Notes: a model not told the origin generated them from the letters alone. A stretch of 64,000 nt of DNA from Pseudomonas weihenstephanensis (GCF_001043055.1 NZ_JYLF01000001.1:682001-746000); one strand, 5' to 3'; shown: positions 27,036 to 36,326, numbered from the stretch's first letter. Translations and numbers: made by a program.

Positions 27036-30000
27036 TTAAAGCGGTACGTGCCGACTCACCAGTGCCCGCAGCACGGCAGGTTTGACCGGTTTAGCCAAGT
27101 ACTCAAGGCCCGCGGCATGCACTTGCGCAATCATTTCCGGGCGACCGTCAGCACTGATTACCACGCCCGGCACTGGCTCGCCCAGTTCGGCGCGTAACCA
27201 GCGCATCAGTTCGGTGCCGACTTCTCCGTCATCCAGGTGGTAGTCAACCAGCACTAACTGCGGCCGTACGCCCTCATTGAGCAGGGCGGCGCATTCTTCG
27301 CGATTGCGTGCCGTCCACACGCGACAGCCCCAGCGCGTCAGCAAACTTTGCATGCCGATAAGGATGCTGTCTTCGTTGTCGATGCACAGCACTTGTGCGC
27401 CTGTGACCGGCTGGCCGTTTTGTTCGGCCACCACCGGCTGCGGCGCGGTCTGGCTCTGCGCCAAGGGTACGCTGACACTGAATACGCTGCCTTTGCCGGG
27501 CCATGAGCGCACTTGCAGACGATGGCCCAGCACGCGGCACAAGCCATCGGCAATCGCCAGCCCCAGCCCCAGGCCTTTTTCGGCGCGCGTCTGATGGCTG
27601 TCCAGCCGTTTGAACTCTTCGAAAATGACCTGCAATTTGTCGTGCGGGATGCCCGGCCCGCGATCCCACACTTCAAGGCACAGTTCACTGCCACGGCGAC
27701 GTACGCCCAGCAGCACCGGCCCCTTGGCGTAGCGCAAGGCATTGGTCAGGAAGTTTTGCAAAATGCGCCGCAGTAATTTGATGTCACTGCTGACCCGCAA
27801 ACGACTGCCACGCATGCGGAAGCTCAGCCCTTGTTCCTGCGCATGCGCTTTGAACTCATTGCCCAGGGTGTCAAACAGGTCGTTCAGAGCAAACGGCTTG
27901 ATATCGGGCGTGAACTTGCCGTTTTCCAGGCGTGAAATGTCCAGCAAATCGCTGATCAGGTCTTCGGCCGAACGCAGGGAACTGTCGAGATGCTGGACCA
28001 GTTTTTGCGCTTCCGGGCTTAAGCCTTCTTCTTGATGGGAGAGGGCGGCTGAAAACAGCCGTGCCGCATTCATCGGCTGCATCAGGTCGTGGCTGACGGC
28101 GGCCAGAAAACGGGTTTTCGACTGGTTGGCTGTTTCGGCAATCCCTTTGGCTTCCGTTAACGCCTGGTTCAGCTCCGATAGCTCACGGGTACGTTCGTCG
28201 ACCCGTTGCTCAAGCCCTTCGTTGGCTTCGGTCAACGCCTGTTCGGCTTCGCGGAAGGCGGTAATGTCGGTGAAACTCATGACGAATCCGCCGCCCGGCA
28301 TCGGGTTGCCAATCAGTTCAATCACACGGCCATTGGGGAACAGGCGTTCAGAGGTGTGCGCGCGGCCCTGACGCATCCAGTGCAGGCGGCGGGCCACATG
28401 CACTTCCGCCTCGCCGGGGCCGCACAGCCCGCGCTCGGCATTGTGACGGATGATGTCGGCAATCGGCCGACCCACGCTGATCAGGCCCTCTGGATAGTTG
28501 AACAGCTCCAGATAGCGGCGGTTCCAGGCGACCAGGCGCAGGGATTGGTCGACCACGCTGATGCCCTGGGTGATGTTCTCAATGGCGCCTTGCAGCAGGG
28601 CGCGGTTGAACTGCAACACTTCTGAGGCTTCGTCCGCGATGCGTACCACGTCTTCGAGCTGCATTTCGCGACCTTCAATGGCCGCTTTGACCACTGCGCG
28701 CGTGGATGACGCACCCAGCACGCCCGCCAGTAATCGCTCGGTGTGTGCGATCCATTCGCCATCAGCGTGTTGGTTGGGGTTAAAGCCTTTGCCTTGGCGG
28801 TAAGCGAAGCGAATAAAGCTCTGGCGAGCGCGCTCTTCACCGACAAAGCGTGCGGCGAGGGTTAGCAAATCATTGATTTGCACCGAAAGCATCGAGCGCC
28901 CGCTCGGATGGCTGCTGATTTCCTGACCGATGAAACGTCCCGCCTGCCAATGCTCGGACACCCGTGTGCGCGACAGCACCGACACCCAGGCAAACACGGT
29001 GAAGTTGCCCGCCAGCGACAGCACCACGCCTTGGGTCAGTGGTGTGATTGGCAGGCTCAGCGGGTTGCCGTGCAGCCAGGCCAAGCCCGGGAAGTGGCTT
29101 AAGTGCCAGCCAAGGCTGTGTGCAATCAATGGCAGCACCAGCGTGTAAAACCAGATAAAGGTCCCGGTGGCCAAGCCCGCGAACACGCCACGGCGGTTGG
29201 CCTGCTTCCAGTACAGGGCGCCGATCATCGCGGGCGCGAGTTGGGTAACAGCCGCGAAGGAAATTTGCCCGATGGTCGCAAGGCTGGCGGTTGAGCCGAG
29301 CAGGCGATAGCTGACATACGCCAGCAGCAAAATCACCACAATCGAGACGCGGCGCACCGACAGCATCCAATGGCGGAAAACCTCAAACGGGCGCTCGGCG
29401 TTTTTGTGGCGCAACAACCACGGCAGCAGCATGTCGTTGGACACCATGGTCGACAGCGCCACGCTGGCCACAATCACCATGCCGGTGGCGGCCGATGCGC
29501 CGCCGATAAACGCCAGCACGGCCAGCGCCGGGTGCGCTTGCGCCAGCGGCAAGCTGATCACAAACGAGTCGGGCAGCACGGAGCTGGGTAGCAGCATTTG
29601 GCCAGCCAGCGCGATGGGCACCACAAAGAGGGCTGCCAGGATCAAGTACGCCGGAAACACCCATTTGGCCAAGCGCAAGTCTTGCGGCTCAATGTTTTCG
29701 ACCACCGTCACATGGAACTGGCGCGGTAAACAGATGATCGCCATCATGGCCACGCCGGTTTGCACCACCATCGACGGCCAGTTGACGGTCTCTTTCCAGT
29801 ATTCCTCAAGGCGCGGGGCGAGCATGGCCTGATTGAACAGGTCGTCAAAACCGTCGTACAGGCCGAAGGTGACAAACGCCCCCACCGCCAGAAACGCGAA
29901 CAGTTTGACCAGTGACTCAAAGGCAATGGCCAGTACCATGCCCCGGTGGTGCTCGGTCGAGTCGAGGTTTCGGGTGCCAAAGACGATGGTAAACAGCGCC

Positions 30001-30506
30001 AGTACCAGCGACACAATCAGCGCGGTGTCTTGCGCGCGCGTACCGGTCGCGTCAGCCCCGGCACCGATCAGCAGGTTTACGCCGAGCACGATGCCTTTGA
30101 GTTGCAGGGCGATGTAGGGCAGCACGCCCACCAGGCAAATCAGTGCGACCACAATGGCCAGCGACTGGGATTTGCCGTAGCGCGCGGCAATAAAGTCAGC
30201 AATGGAGGTGATGTTCTCCTGCTTGCTGATCATCACCATTTTTTGCAACACCCACGGCGCACATACCAGCAGCAGCACCGGTCCCAGGTAGATGGGCAAA
30301 AATGACCAGAGTTGTTCGGCGGCCTGACCGACGGCGCCAAAGAACGTCCAGCTGGTGCAGTACACCGCCAGCGACAGGCTATAGACCCACGCGCGAACCC
30401 GCGGCGGCAGCGGTTTGCTGCGCCGGTCACCATAAAAGGCAATGGCGAACATGATGGCCATATAGGCCAGGGCAACGGCGGCGATCAGCCCGCTGGACAA
30501 CGACAT
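27036..30506 (-). CDS. Hybrid sensor histidine kinase with N-terminal sodium:solute symporter domain
   Basis: A 1156-residue protein. Residues about 1-510 form a sodium/solute symporter (SSS) domain with some twelve helices, including HRGMVLAIAFESLVKL and GGASAATGMVIVASVALSTM. Then comes a PAS-like segment (about 640-760, with VVDQSLRLVAWNRRYLELF), a coiled coil (EANEGLEQRVDERTRELSEL), the kinase core with phospho-acceptor His806 in SHDLMQPMNAARLF and ATP motifs VWDRGPGIP and GLGLGLAIADGL, and a C-terminal receiver with Asp1088 in LVDYHLDDG. CbrA has the same front end but no receiver; this one resembles the longer paralogue in P. aeruginosa. Start at 30506 follows GGAGTCACC. Confidence 0.92.
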   Translation of the reverse strand: MSLSSGLIAAVALAYMAIMFAIAFYGDRRSKPLPPRVRAWVYSLSLAVYCTSWTFFGAVGQAAEQLWSFLPIYLGPVLLLVCAPWVLQKMVMISKQENITSIADFIAARYGKSQSLAIVVALICLVGVLPYIALQLKGIVLGVNLLIGAGADATGTRAQDTALIVSLVLALFTIVFGTRNLDSTEHHRGMVLAIAFESLVKLFAFLAVGAFVTFGLYDGFDDLFNQAMLAPRLEEYWKETVNWPSMVVQTGVAMMAIICLPRQFHVTVVENIEPQDLRLAKWVFPAYLILAALFVVPIALAGQMLLPSSVLPDSFVISLPLAQAHPALAVLAFIGGASAATGMVIVASVALSTMVSNDMLLPWLLRHKNAERPFEVFRHWMLSVRRVSIVVILLLAYVSYRLLGSTASLATIGQISFAAVTQLAPAMIGALYWKQANRRGVFAGLATGTFIWFYTLVLPLIAHSLGWHLSHFPGLAWLHGNPLSLPITPLTQGVVLSLAGNFTVFAWVSVLSRTRVSEHWQAGRFIGQEISSHPSGRSMLSVQINDLLTLAARFVGEERARQSFIRFAYRQGKGFNPNQHADGEWIAHTERLLAGVLGASSTRAVVKAAIEGREMQLEDVVRIADEASEVLQFNRALLQGAIENITQGISVVDQSLRLVAWNRRYLELFNYPEGLISVGRPIADIIRHNAERGLCGPGEAEVHVARRLHWMRQGRAHTSERLFPNGRVIELIGNPMPGGGFVMSFTDITAFREAEQALTEANEGLEQRVDERTRELSELNQALTEAKGIAETANQSKTRFLAAVSHDLMQPMNAARLFSAALSHQEEGLSPEAQKLVQHLDSSLRSAEDLISDLLDISRLENGKFTPDIKPFALNDLFDTLGNEFKAHAQEQGLSFRMRGSRLRVSSDIKLLRRILQNFLTNALRYAKGPVLLGVRRRGSELCLEVWDRGPGIPHDKLQVIFEEFKRLDSHQTRAEKGLGLGLAIADGLCRVLGHRLQVRSWPGKGSVFSVSVPLAQSQTAPQPVVAEQNGQPVTGAQVLCIDNEDSILIGMQSLLTRWGCRVWTARNREECAALLNEGVRPQLVLVDYHLDDGEVGTELMRWLRAELGEPVPGVVISADGRPEMIAQVHAAGLEYLAKPVKPAVLRALVSRHVPL

Positions 30507-30643
30507 GGTGACTCCTGGAGGTAAAGGCCGCAGCTATCCGTCTGCGGCGGGCTAGTCTCGCATGATGTTTGGGCGGCGTCAGTGTCGACGATGGTCGCAG
30601 CGCGGCCAAGCGCCGCAGGGCTTGAAAGCCTTTTGGATTGTAC

Positions 30644-30662
30644 TTATCTGTTAAGTCGATAA
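30644..30662. promoter_or_regulatory. LysR-type operator-like site in the divergent promoter
   Basis: TTATC-N9-GATAA, an exact dyad with the T-N11-A pattern of LysR-family operators, in the 238-base gap between the divergent hybrid kinase and TehA-type transporter genes. Nearby TATAGATATTCGA adds A/T-rich promoter-like sequence. No LysR gene is adjacent. Confidence 0.45.
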
Positions 30663-30744
30663 CAGTTAGAGATATTACCCGTTATATAGATATTCGATTC
30701 AGTTCTACTCTTGCATCACCTCATACGAGGAACAGGAGGAACCC

Positions 30745-31896
30745 ATGACATGCCCTAACACCCCCAAAGCCACTTTTCGGCCCTTGAGCGCATTGCAGCA
30801 CCCGCGCGAAGTCATTCGTCAGTTCACCCCGAACTGGTTTGCCGCGACGATGGGCACCGGTGTGTTGGCGTTGGCACTGGCTTCATTGCCCGTACAGATC
30901 CCGGGTATGTACGCCGTCGCCGAAGGGCTGTGGCTGTTCAATATAGGCTTGTTCATTTTATTCAGCGTGCTCTACGGCGCCCGTTGGGTGCTGTATTTCG
31001 ATGAAGCACGGCGCATTTTCGGTCACTCCACCGTGTCGATGTTTTTCGGCACGATCCCTATGGGGCTGGCGACCATCATTAATGGCTTTCTGCTATTTGG
31101 TGTCGCCCGGTGGGGCAGTGGCATGGTGCAGGTCGCTGAAGTGTTGTGGTGGCTCGATGTGGCCATGTCGCTGGCATTCGGGGTGATGATCCCCTACATG
31201 ATGTTCACCCGTCAGGAGCACAGCATCGACCAAATGACTGCGGTCTGGCTGTTACCCGTGGTGGCGGCTGAAGTGGCGGCCGCCAGTGGCGGGCAGCTGG
31301 CGCCGCACTTGAGCGATACGGTGGCGCAGTTCCATGTGCTGATTACCAGCTATGTGCTGTGGGCGTTCTCGGTGCCGGTGGCTTTCAGCATCCTGACCAT
31401 TTTGATGCTGCGCATGGCGCTGCATAAGTTGCCCCACGAAAGCATGGCGGCATCGAGCTGGCTGGCCTTGGGCCCGATTGGTACCGGGGCGCTGGGTTTG
31501 CTGTTGCTGGGGGCGGATGCTCCCGCCATTTTCGCGGCCAATGGTTTTACCGGCACAGGCGAGGTGGCCGAAGGCCTGGGCTTGATCGCAGGCATTGCAC
31601 TGTGGGGCTTCGGCTTGTGGTGGATCGTCATGGCCGTGCTGATCACCCATCGTTACTACCGCGCGGGCATTCCCTTCAACCTGGGCTGGTGGGGGTTCAC
31701 GTTCCCGCTGGGCGTGTACTCGCTGGCGACCCTGCGTCTGGGCAAGGTGCTACACCTCACCTTCTTTGATGTCGCGGGCTGTGTGCTGGTGGCATTGCTG
31801 GTGCTGATGTGGCTGATCGTGGGTAAACGCACTGTGATCGGGGCGTATCGTGGCGAGTTGTTTGTATCGCCCTGCATTGCAGGCTTGAAGAAGTAA
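30745..31896 (+). CDS. TehA/SLAC1 (TDT) family transporter
   Basis: A 383-residue inner-membrane protein with ten hydrophobic segments, in the tellurite-resistance/dicarboxylate transporter family that includes TehA, Mae1 and plant SLAC1 anion channels. The family start is visible in REVIRQFTPNWFAATMGTGVLALAL, and the conserved Phe-lined pore region in later helices is plausible. In bacteria members move sulfite, malate or other anions; which applies here is unknown. The start at 30745 has a strong AGGAGGAACCC site. Divergent from the symporter-fused kinase, which might sense the same solute. Confidence 0.88.
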   Translation: MTCPNTPKATFRPLSALQHPREVIRQFTPNWFAATMGTGVLALALASLPVQIPGMYAVAEGLWLFNIGLFILFSVLYGARWVLYFDEARRIFGHSTVSMFFGTIPMGLATIINGFLLFGVARWGSGMVQVAEVLWWLDVAMSLAFGVMIPYMMFTRQEHSIDQMTAVWLLPVVAAEVAAASGGQLAPHLSDTVAQFHVLITSYVLWAFSVPVAFSILTILMLRMALHKLPHESMAASSWLALGPIGTGALGLLLLGADAPAIFAANGFTGTGEVAEGLGLIAGIALWGFGLWWIVMAVLITHRYYRAGIPFNLGWWGFTFPLGVYSLATLRLGKVLHLTFFDVAGCVLVALLVLMWLIVGKRTVIGAYRGELFVSPCIAGLKK

Positions 31897-31897
31897 G

Positions 31898-31963
31898 ACG
31901 TTGCCTCAGGTTCTGTATGAAAGCGCCGAGTCTGGCGTGTTGCGTACAGAACCTGAGTAACGT
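31898..31963. repeat. Long inverted repeat after the TehA-type gene
   Basis: Thirteen-base perfect arms CTCAGGTTCTGTA (31905-31917) and TACAGAACCTGAG (31945-31957) extend outward with ACGTT / AACGT after a mismatch and hold an inner CGCC / GGCG pair. No T-run follows, so it is either a factor-assisted terminator or an extragenic palindrome. Confidence 0.6.
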
Positions 31964-32029
31964 TGTGCCTTGAGTGTTAAAACAGCACTCCAATGAGAAA
32001 GCCTCTGGCGCAACGTGAGTACATGGAAG

Positions 32030-33904
32030 ATGAGTCACCCCTCGCAGTTCAGCTTGCTAAGGAAGCGACGCTTCCTGCCCTTCTTCGTGACCCAATCGCT
32101 GGGCGCTCTCAATGACAACCTGTTCAAACAATCGCTGATTCTGGCCATCCTTTATAAGCTCGCGATCGAGGGTGACCGCGGGATCTGGGTCAACCTGTGC
32201 GCGTTGTTGTTCATCGTGCCGTTCTTTTTGTTCTCGGCCCTGGCGGGGCAATTTGGCGAAAAGTACGCCAAAGATCGTCTGATCCGCCTGATCAAACTCG
32301 GCGAAATCGCGATTATGTTGGTCGGTGCCATTGGCTTTGCGTTCGATCACTTGGCCCTGATGCTGATTGCGCTGTTCGCGATGGGCACTCATTCGGCGCT
32401 GTTTGGCCCGGTCAAGTATTCAATCCTGCCTCAAACCCTGCACGACGATGAGCTGGTGGGTGGCAATGGTTTGGTCGAGATGGGCACGTTCTTGTCCATT
32501 TTGGCGGGCACTATTGGTGCCGGGATCATGTTGTCTTCCAGCCATTACGCAGTGGTGGTGTCGGTGGTGATTGTGTCGGTGGCCGTCCTGGGCTATCTGG
32601 CCAGTCGCGCCATTCCGGGGGCGCCTGCTGATACGCCCGATTTGCGCCTGAACTGGAACATTTTCAGCGAGTCCTGGGCCACCTTGAAAATGGGCCTGAA
32701 TCAGACGCCAGCGGTGTCGCGCTCTGTGGTGGGCAACTCGTGGTTCTGGTTTGTCGGGGCCATTTACCTGACGCAAATTCCGGCTTACGCCAAAGAGTGG
32801 CTGTACGGTGATGAAACCGTGGTTACGCTGATTCTTACGGTGTTCTCCGTGGGGATCGCTTTAGGCTCGATGCTGTGCGAGAAGCTGTCGGGTCGTAAAG
32901 TCGAGATCGGTCTGGTGCCCTTTGGCTCGTTCGGCCTGACCGTGTTCGGCCTGTTGCTGTGGTGGCACTCCGGGCACATGCCGCACAACATTCAGGCCAG
33001 CAACTGGCTGGACGTATTGGGTTTCAGTCAGGCGTGGTGGGTGCTGTTCGACATTCTGGGGCTGGGCGTGTTTGGCGGGTTCTACATCGTCCCGCTCTAT
33101 GCGCTGATTCAGTCGCGCACGGCCGAAAATGAGCGGGCGCGGGTGATCGCGGCCAACAATATTTTGAATGCGCTGTTTATGGTGGTCTCGGCCATCGTTA
33201 CGATTTTGCTGCTGAGCGTGGCCAAGCTGACCATCCCTGAGTTGTTTTTGGTGGTGTCGCTGTTGAACATCGCGGTTAACACGTACATCTTCAAAATCGT
33301 GCCCGAGTTCAGCATGCGCTTCATGATCTGGCTCCTGAGCCACTCCATGTACCGCGTGCAGCACAAAAACCTGGACGCAATCCCGGATGAGGGGGCGGCG
33401 TTGCTGGTATGCAATCACGTATCGTTTGTGGATGCGTTGTTGATAGGCGGTGCGGTGCGTCGACCCATTCGCTTTGTGATGTATTACAAAATCTACAATT
33501 TGCCGGTGCTCAACTTTATCTTCCGCACGGCCGGGACGATTCCGATTGCTGGGCGCGGTGAGGATGAAGCCATTTATGAGCGCGCTTTCAAAAAAATTGC
33601 GGAGTATTTGAAGGACGGCGAATTGGTGTGCATCTTCCCGGAAGGCAAGCTCACCACGGATGGCCAGATCAATGAATTCAAGGCAGGGGTCACGCGAATA
33701 CTGGAGCAAACACCGGTGCCGGTGATTCCAATGGCCTTGCAGGGGTTGTGGGGCAGTTTCTTCAGTCGCGATCCGAACAAAGGCTTTTTACGCAGGTTGT
33801 GGTCGCGGGTGACGTTGGTGGCAGGTGAGCCGGTCGCACCGTCTGAGGCCACGCAAAAATGGTTGCGTGAGCGGGTGATGCAGTTGCGAGGTCAGAACCT
33901 GTAG
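32030..33904 (+). CDS. MFS transporter fused to a PlsC-type acyltransferase
   Basis: A 624-residue protein. Residues 1-400 are a twelve-helix MFS domain like LplT (lysophospholipid flippase), with LGALNDNLFKQSLILAIL near the start. The rest is a 1-acylglycerol-3-phosphate acyltransferase domain with the HX4D motif at His463 (CNHVSFVD) and FPEGKLT downstream. This is the LplT-Aas arrangement without the acyl-ACP synthetase part. It likely brings lysophospholipids in and reacylates them. ATG at 32030 is used; a GTG five codons earlier is possible. Neither has a good ribosome site, so the start is uncertain. Confidence 0.88.
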   Translation: MSHPSQFSLLRKRRFLPFFVTQSLGALNDNLFKQSLILAILYKLAIEGDRGIWVNLCALLFIVPFFLFSALAGQFGEKYAKDRLIRLIKLGEIAIMLVGAIGFAFDHLALMLIALFAMGTHSALFGPVKYSILPQTLHDDELVGGNGLVEMGTFLSILAGTIGAGIMLSSSHYAVVVSVVIVSVAVLGYLASRAIPGAPADTPDLRLNWNIFSESWATLKMGLNQTPAVSRSVVGNSWFWFVGAIYLTQIPAYAKEWLYGDETVVTLILTVFSVGIALGSMLCEKLSGRKVEIGLVPFGSFGLTVFGLLLWWHSGHMPHNIQASNWLDVLGFSQAWWVLFDILGLGVFGGFYIVPLYALIQSRTAENERARVIAANNILNALFMVVSAIVTILLLSVAKLTIPELFLVVSLLNIAVNTYIFKIVPEFSMRFMIWLLSHSMYRVQHKNLDAIPDEGAALLVCNHVSFVDALLIGGAVRRPIRFVMYYKIYNLPVLNFIFRTAGTIPIAGRGEDEAIYERAFKKIAEYLKDGELVCIFPEGKLTTDGQINEFKAGVTRILEQTPVPVIPMALQGLWGSFFSRDPNKGFLRRLWSRVTLVAGEPVAPSEATQKWLRERVMQLRGQNL

Positions 33905-33965
33905 TGACTGCCGCAGGCTGCGAAGGGGATGTGAATACCCCTTCGCAGCCTGCGGCAGCGACTAC
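33901..33965. repeat. REP element, long perfect stem
   Basis: A 65-base palindrome built on CTGCCGCAGGCTGCG and its complement around a 9-base loop, between two convergent genes. It is a textbook Pseudomonas REP and could also act as a terminator. Confidence 0.85.
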
Positions 33966-33981
33966 AAGGATGAGTGAGCGC

Positions 33982-34296
33982 TTATGCGCTCACTTTCAAA
34001 CCGATCAACCCGGCAATGATCAGCGCAACGCTGGCCAGGCGGAACAGCGCCATCGATTCGCCAAACAAAATGATGCCGGCGATCACCGTGCCCACCGCAC
34101 CTACACCGGTCCAGATGGCGTAAGCGGTGCCCAACGGCAGCTCTTTCATGGCCAAACCCAACAGGCCCAAGCTGACCGCCATCGCGGCAATCGTCAGTGC
34201 AGTGGGGAGAGGGCGGCTGAAGCCGTCGGTGTATTTCAGGCCTACGGCCCAGCCAACTTCAAATAGACCGGCGAAAAACAGAATAATCCAGGCCAT
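33982..34296 (-). CDS. gdx: Guanidinium exporter Gdx (SugE-type SMR)
   Basis: A 104-residue small multidrug resistance protein with four helices, starting [20 protein letters not shown]. The pore Glu ([12 protein letters not shown]) and the KYTDGF after helix 1 are features of the SugE/Gdx branch, which exports guanidinium in exchange for protons, rather than of the EmrE drug pumps. The identity is strengthened by the guanidine-II riboswitch in the leader. ATG at 34296 has GGAGGCAACC upstream; the open frame extends through the riboswitch but that part is not coding. Confidence 0.93.
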   Translation of the reverse strand: MAWIILFFAGLFEVGWAVGLKYTDGFSRPLPTALTIAAMAVSLGLLGLAMKELPLGTAYAIWTGVGAVGTVIAGIILFGESMALFRLASVALIIAGLIGLKVSA

Positions 34297-34315
34297 GGTT
34301 GCCTCCATCAATTGA

Positions 34316-34364
34316 TGGGGTCGTCCCCAGAAAGTCACTCGATGAGTCGCGAGGTCGTCCTCGC
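34316..34364 (-). promoter_or_regulatory. Guanidine-II riboswitch (mini-ykkC)
   Basis: On the minus strand two hairpins with ACGA loops stand in tandem: GCGAGG-ACGA-CCTCGC (34349-34364) and GGGG-ACGA-CCCC (34317-34328), joined by a 20-base linker. Twin short stems capped by ACGR define this class. It lies about 20 bases before the ribosome site of gdx, which overlaps the palindrome CCATCAATTGATGG; guanidine binding is expected to free translation. Confidence 0.95.
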
Positions 34365-34510
34365 AGTGCGCAGTATATTGCCCATGATTGTTCTGACAGG
34401 CAACTCTGATTTTTCATGTGCGCCTTCTATTAAAGAAGGCTGCTGGCGGGCGACATTGCATCGCAGGCCAGCCGTGCCTTCTTTATAGACATAGACGCGG
34501 GGGCTAAGGG

Positions 34511-35434
34511 TTATTCGATACCTTGAGGCACTTCTTCGCCACCCAGTGCTTCGAACAACTGTGGCAAGAATTCGCCGAAGGTCAGCATCATCAGGGTGAA
34601 GCTGGCATCTTGTTGGCCCAGATCGTCATCACCGCCGTTCTGCTCGGCCTCGTCTTGCAGCAGGTCTTCGAACTTCAGGCGCTTGACCACCAGTTTGTCG
34701 TCCAGCACGAACGACAGTTTGTCCTGCCAAGCCAGTGACAGTTGAGTGACGACTTTGCCAGTACTCAAGTGCAGCTGGATTTCGTCGCTGGTCAGGTCCT
34801 GACGCTTGCAACGGATGATGCCGCCGTCTTCATGGGTGTCACGCAGCTCGCATTCGTCGAGTACGAAGAAGTTATCAGCCGCTTTTTGGGTTTTGACCCA
34901 TTCCGTCATGGTGGCACTTGGCGCGACTTTGACGGCCAGCGGGCGAACAGGCAGCGAACCGACGACTTCGCGCAGTGTGGACAGCAAGTCTTCGGCGCGC
35001 TTTGGGCTGGAGGCGTTAACCAGAATCAAACCCTGTTTAGGCGCAATGGCGGCGAAGGTCGCCGAGCGACGAATAAAGGCGCGCGGCAAGAAGGCCTGAA
35101 TGATTTCATCCTTGAGCTGGTCGCGCTCTTTCTTATAGACCTTGCGCATTTGCTCGGCTTCGATCTCTTCGACCTTTTCCTTTAAGGCATCGCGCACAAC
35201 GCTGCCGGGCAGGATGCGTTCTTCTTTACGGGCGGCGATCAGCAGGAAGTCCTGGCTGACATGCACCAGGGGCGCGTCTTCGCCTTTGCCGAAAGGGGCG
35301 ACGAAACCGTAGGTGGCTAATTCCTGACTTGAACAGGCGCGGGCCAGTTTGGTGGCCAGTGCAGTTTCCAGCACCTGCGCATCAAAAGGCAGATCTTGGG
35401 TCAGGCGATAGATAAGCAGGTTTTTGAACCACAT
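34511..35434 (-). CDS. rdgC: Recombination-associated protein RdgC
   Basis: A 307-residue ring-forming DNA-binding protein that can limit RecA activity. The start [19 protein letters not shown], and GFVAPFG, and [20 protein letters not shown] are typical of the family. The ATG at 35434 is preferred since all RdgC proteins begin with a short M-F/W-K-N; the open frame runs 60 bases further up. The C-terminal Asp/Glu-rich stretch ([13 protein letters not shown]) is usual. Upstream of it the sequence leads to the divergent tRNA cluster. Confidence 0.95.
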   Translation of the reverse strand: MWFKNLLIYRLTQDLPFDAQVLETALATKLARACSSQELATYGFVAPFGKGEDAPLVHVSQDFLLIAARKEERILPGSVVRDALKEKVEEIEAEQMRKVYKKERDQLKDEIIQAFLPRAFIRRSATFAAIAPKQGLILVNASSPKRAEDLLSTLREVVGSLPVRPLAVKVAPSATMTEWVKTQKAADNFFVLDECELRDTHEDGGIIRCKRQDLTSDEIQLHLSTGKVVTQLSLAWQDKLSFVLDDKLVVKRLKFEDLLQDEAEQNGGDDDLGQQDASFTLMMLTFGEFLPQLFEALGGEEVPQGIE

Positions 35435-35594
35435 GGGGTGAATCACTCCTTTATACAAAGACGGCATTATTCGCTTCATGAGCTGATAGGCCAACCCTGC
35501 GCTAAGCCTTTGTCACGCATAAGAAAATTATTTTAAAAAGTGCTTGCCAGACTCAAGGTCGCTCCGTAGAATGCGCGCCACACCGAGAGTGAAA

Positions 35595-35670
35595 GGGTGA
35601 TTAGCTCAGCTGGGAGAGCATCTGCCTTACAAGCAGAGGGTCGGCGGTTCGATCCCGTCATCACCCACCA
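35595..35670 (+). tRNA. tRNA-Val (TAC), copy 1
   Basis: 76 bases including the encoded CCA. Cloverleaf: acceptor GGGTGAT pairs with ATCACCC, D-arm AGCTCAGCTGGGAGAGC, anticodon loop CTTACAA with TAC, T-arm GGTTCGATCC. Followed 19 bases later by tRNA-Asp. Confidence 0.97.
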
Positions 35671-35689
35671 TTCGCTCACAGTGTTACGC

Positions 35690-35766
35690 GCAGCGGTAGT
35701 TCAGTCGGTTAGAATACCGGCCTGTCACGCCGGGGGTCGCGGGTTCGAGTCCCGTCCGCTGCGCCA
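35690..35766 (+). tRNA. tRNA-Asp (GTC), copy 1
   Basis: 77 bases including CCA. Acceptor GCAGCGG pairs with CCGCTGC, anticodon loop CTGTCAC with GTC, T-arm GGGTTCGAGTCCC. Part of a Val-Asp transcript that ends at the terminator around 35807. Confidence 0.97.
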
Positions 35767-35804
35767 TATTTTTACCACAAGCCCCTTGAACGCTTGTGGT
35801 CAGG

Positions 35805-35832
35805 GGAAGCCCGCTGAATGCGGGCTTTTTCT
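35805..35832 (+). terminator. Terminator after tRNA pair 1
   Basis: Stem AAGCCCGC / GCGGGCTT with a TGAAT loop and a T-run. Confidence 0.85.
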
Positions 35833-35985
35833 TGAAAGGCTTCGAGTCAGCAGTTCGCTGTTGATTCAAAGATGCAGGTCGCAGGAAACGGAAGTTTTTC
35901 TGAAGTTTTGAAAAAAACTTAATAAAAACAACCACTTACACGAAATGTGTGAGAGAATGCGCCCCGCAACGAGAGTGAAGTGAAA

Positions 35986-36061
35986 GGGTGATTAGCTCAG
36001 CTGGGAGAGCATCTGCCTTACAAGCAGAGGGTCGGCGGTTCGATCCCGTCATCACCCACCA
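35986..36061 (+). tRNA. tRNA-Val (TAC), copy 2
   Basis: Identical in all 76 bases to the copy at 35595, with anticodon TAC. It lies 391 bases further on, as part of a tandem duplication. Confidence 0.97.
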
Positions 36062-36080
36062 TTCGCTTTCAGTGTTACGC

Positions 36081-36157
36081 GCAGCGGTAGTTCAGTCGGT
36101 TAGAATACCGGCCTGTCACGCCGGGGGTCGCGGGTTCGAGTCCCGTCCGCTGCGCCA
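36081..36157 (+). tRNA. tRNA-Asp (GTC), copy 2
   Basis: Identical in all 77 bases to the copy at 35690, same spacing from tRNA-Val. Anticodon GTC. Confidence 0.97.
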
Positions 36158-36194
36158 TATTCTGAACACAAGCCCCTTGAACGCTTGTGATCAA

Positions 36195-36224
36195 CAAAAA
36201 GCCTGCCTTGTGCAGGCTTTTTTG
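36195..36224 (+). terminator. Terminator after tRNA pair 2
   Basis: Stem AAAGCCTGC / GCAGGCTTT with a CTTGT loop and T-run. It differs from the terminator of pair 1, which shows the duplicated unit ends before it. Confidence 0.85.
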
Positions 36225-36326
36225 TGCGCGTCTATTTTGTGGTGCGTAACCGCTCCCGCAGGCAGTGTGCGAGGGCGAAGCGCTCGTAAAAACCGCATTG
36301 GGCAGGTTGCTGCCACACACGTTCAC

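Noticed and set aside
33982-34338. Longer gdx frame starting inside the riboswitch
   Set aside because: The extra residues are translated from riboswitch hairpins; the ribosome site lies before the internal ATG at 34296.
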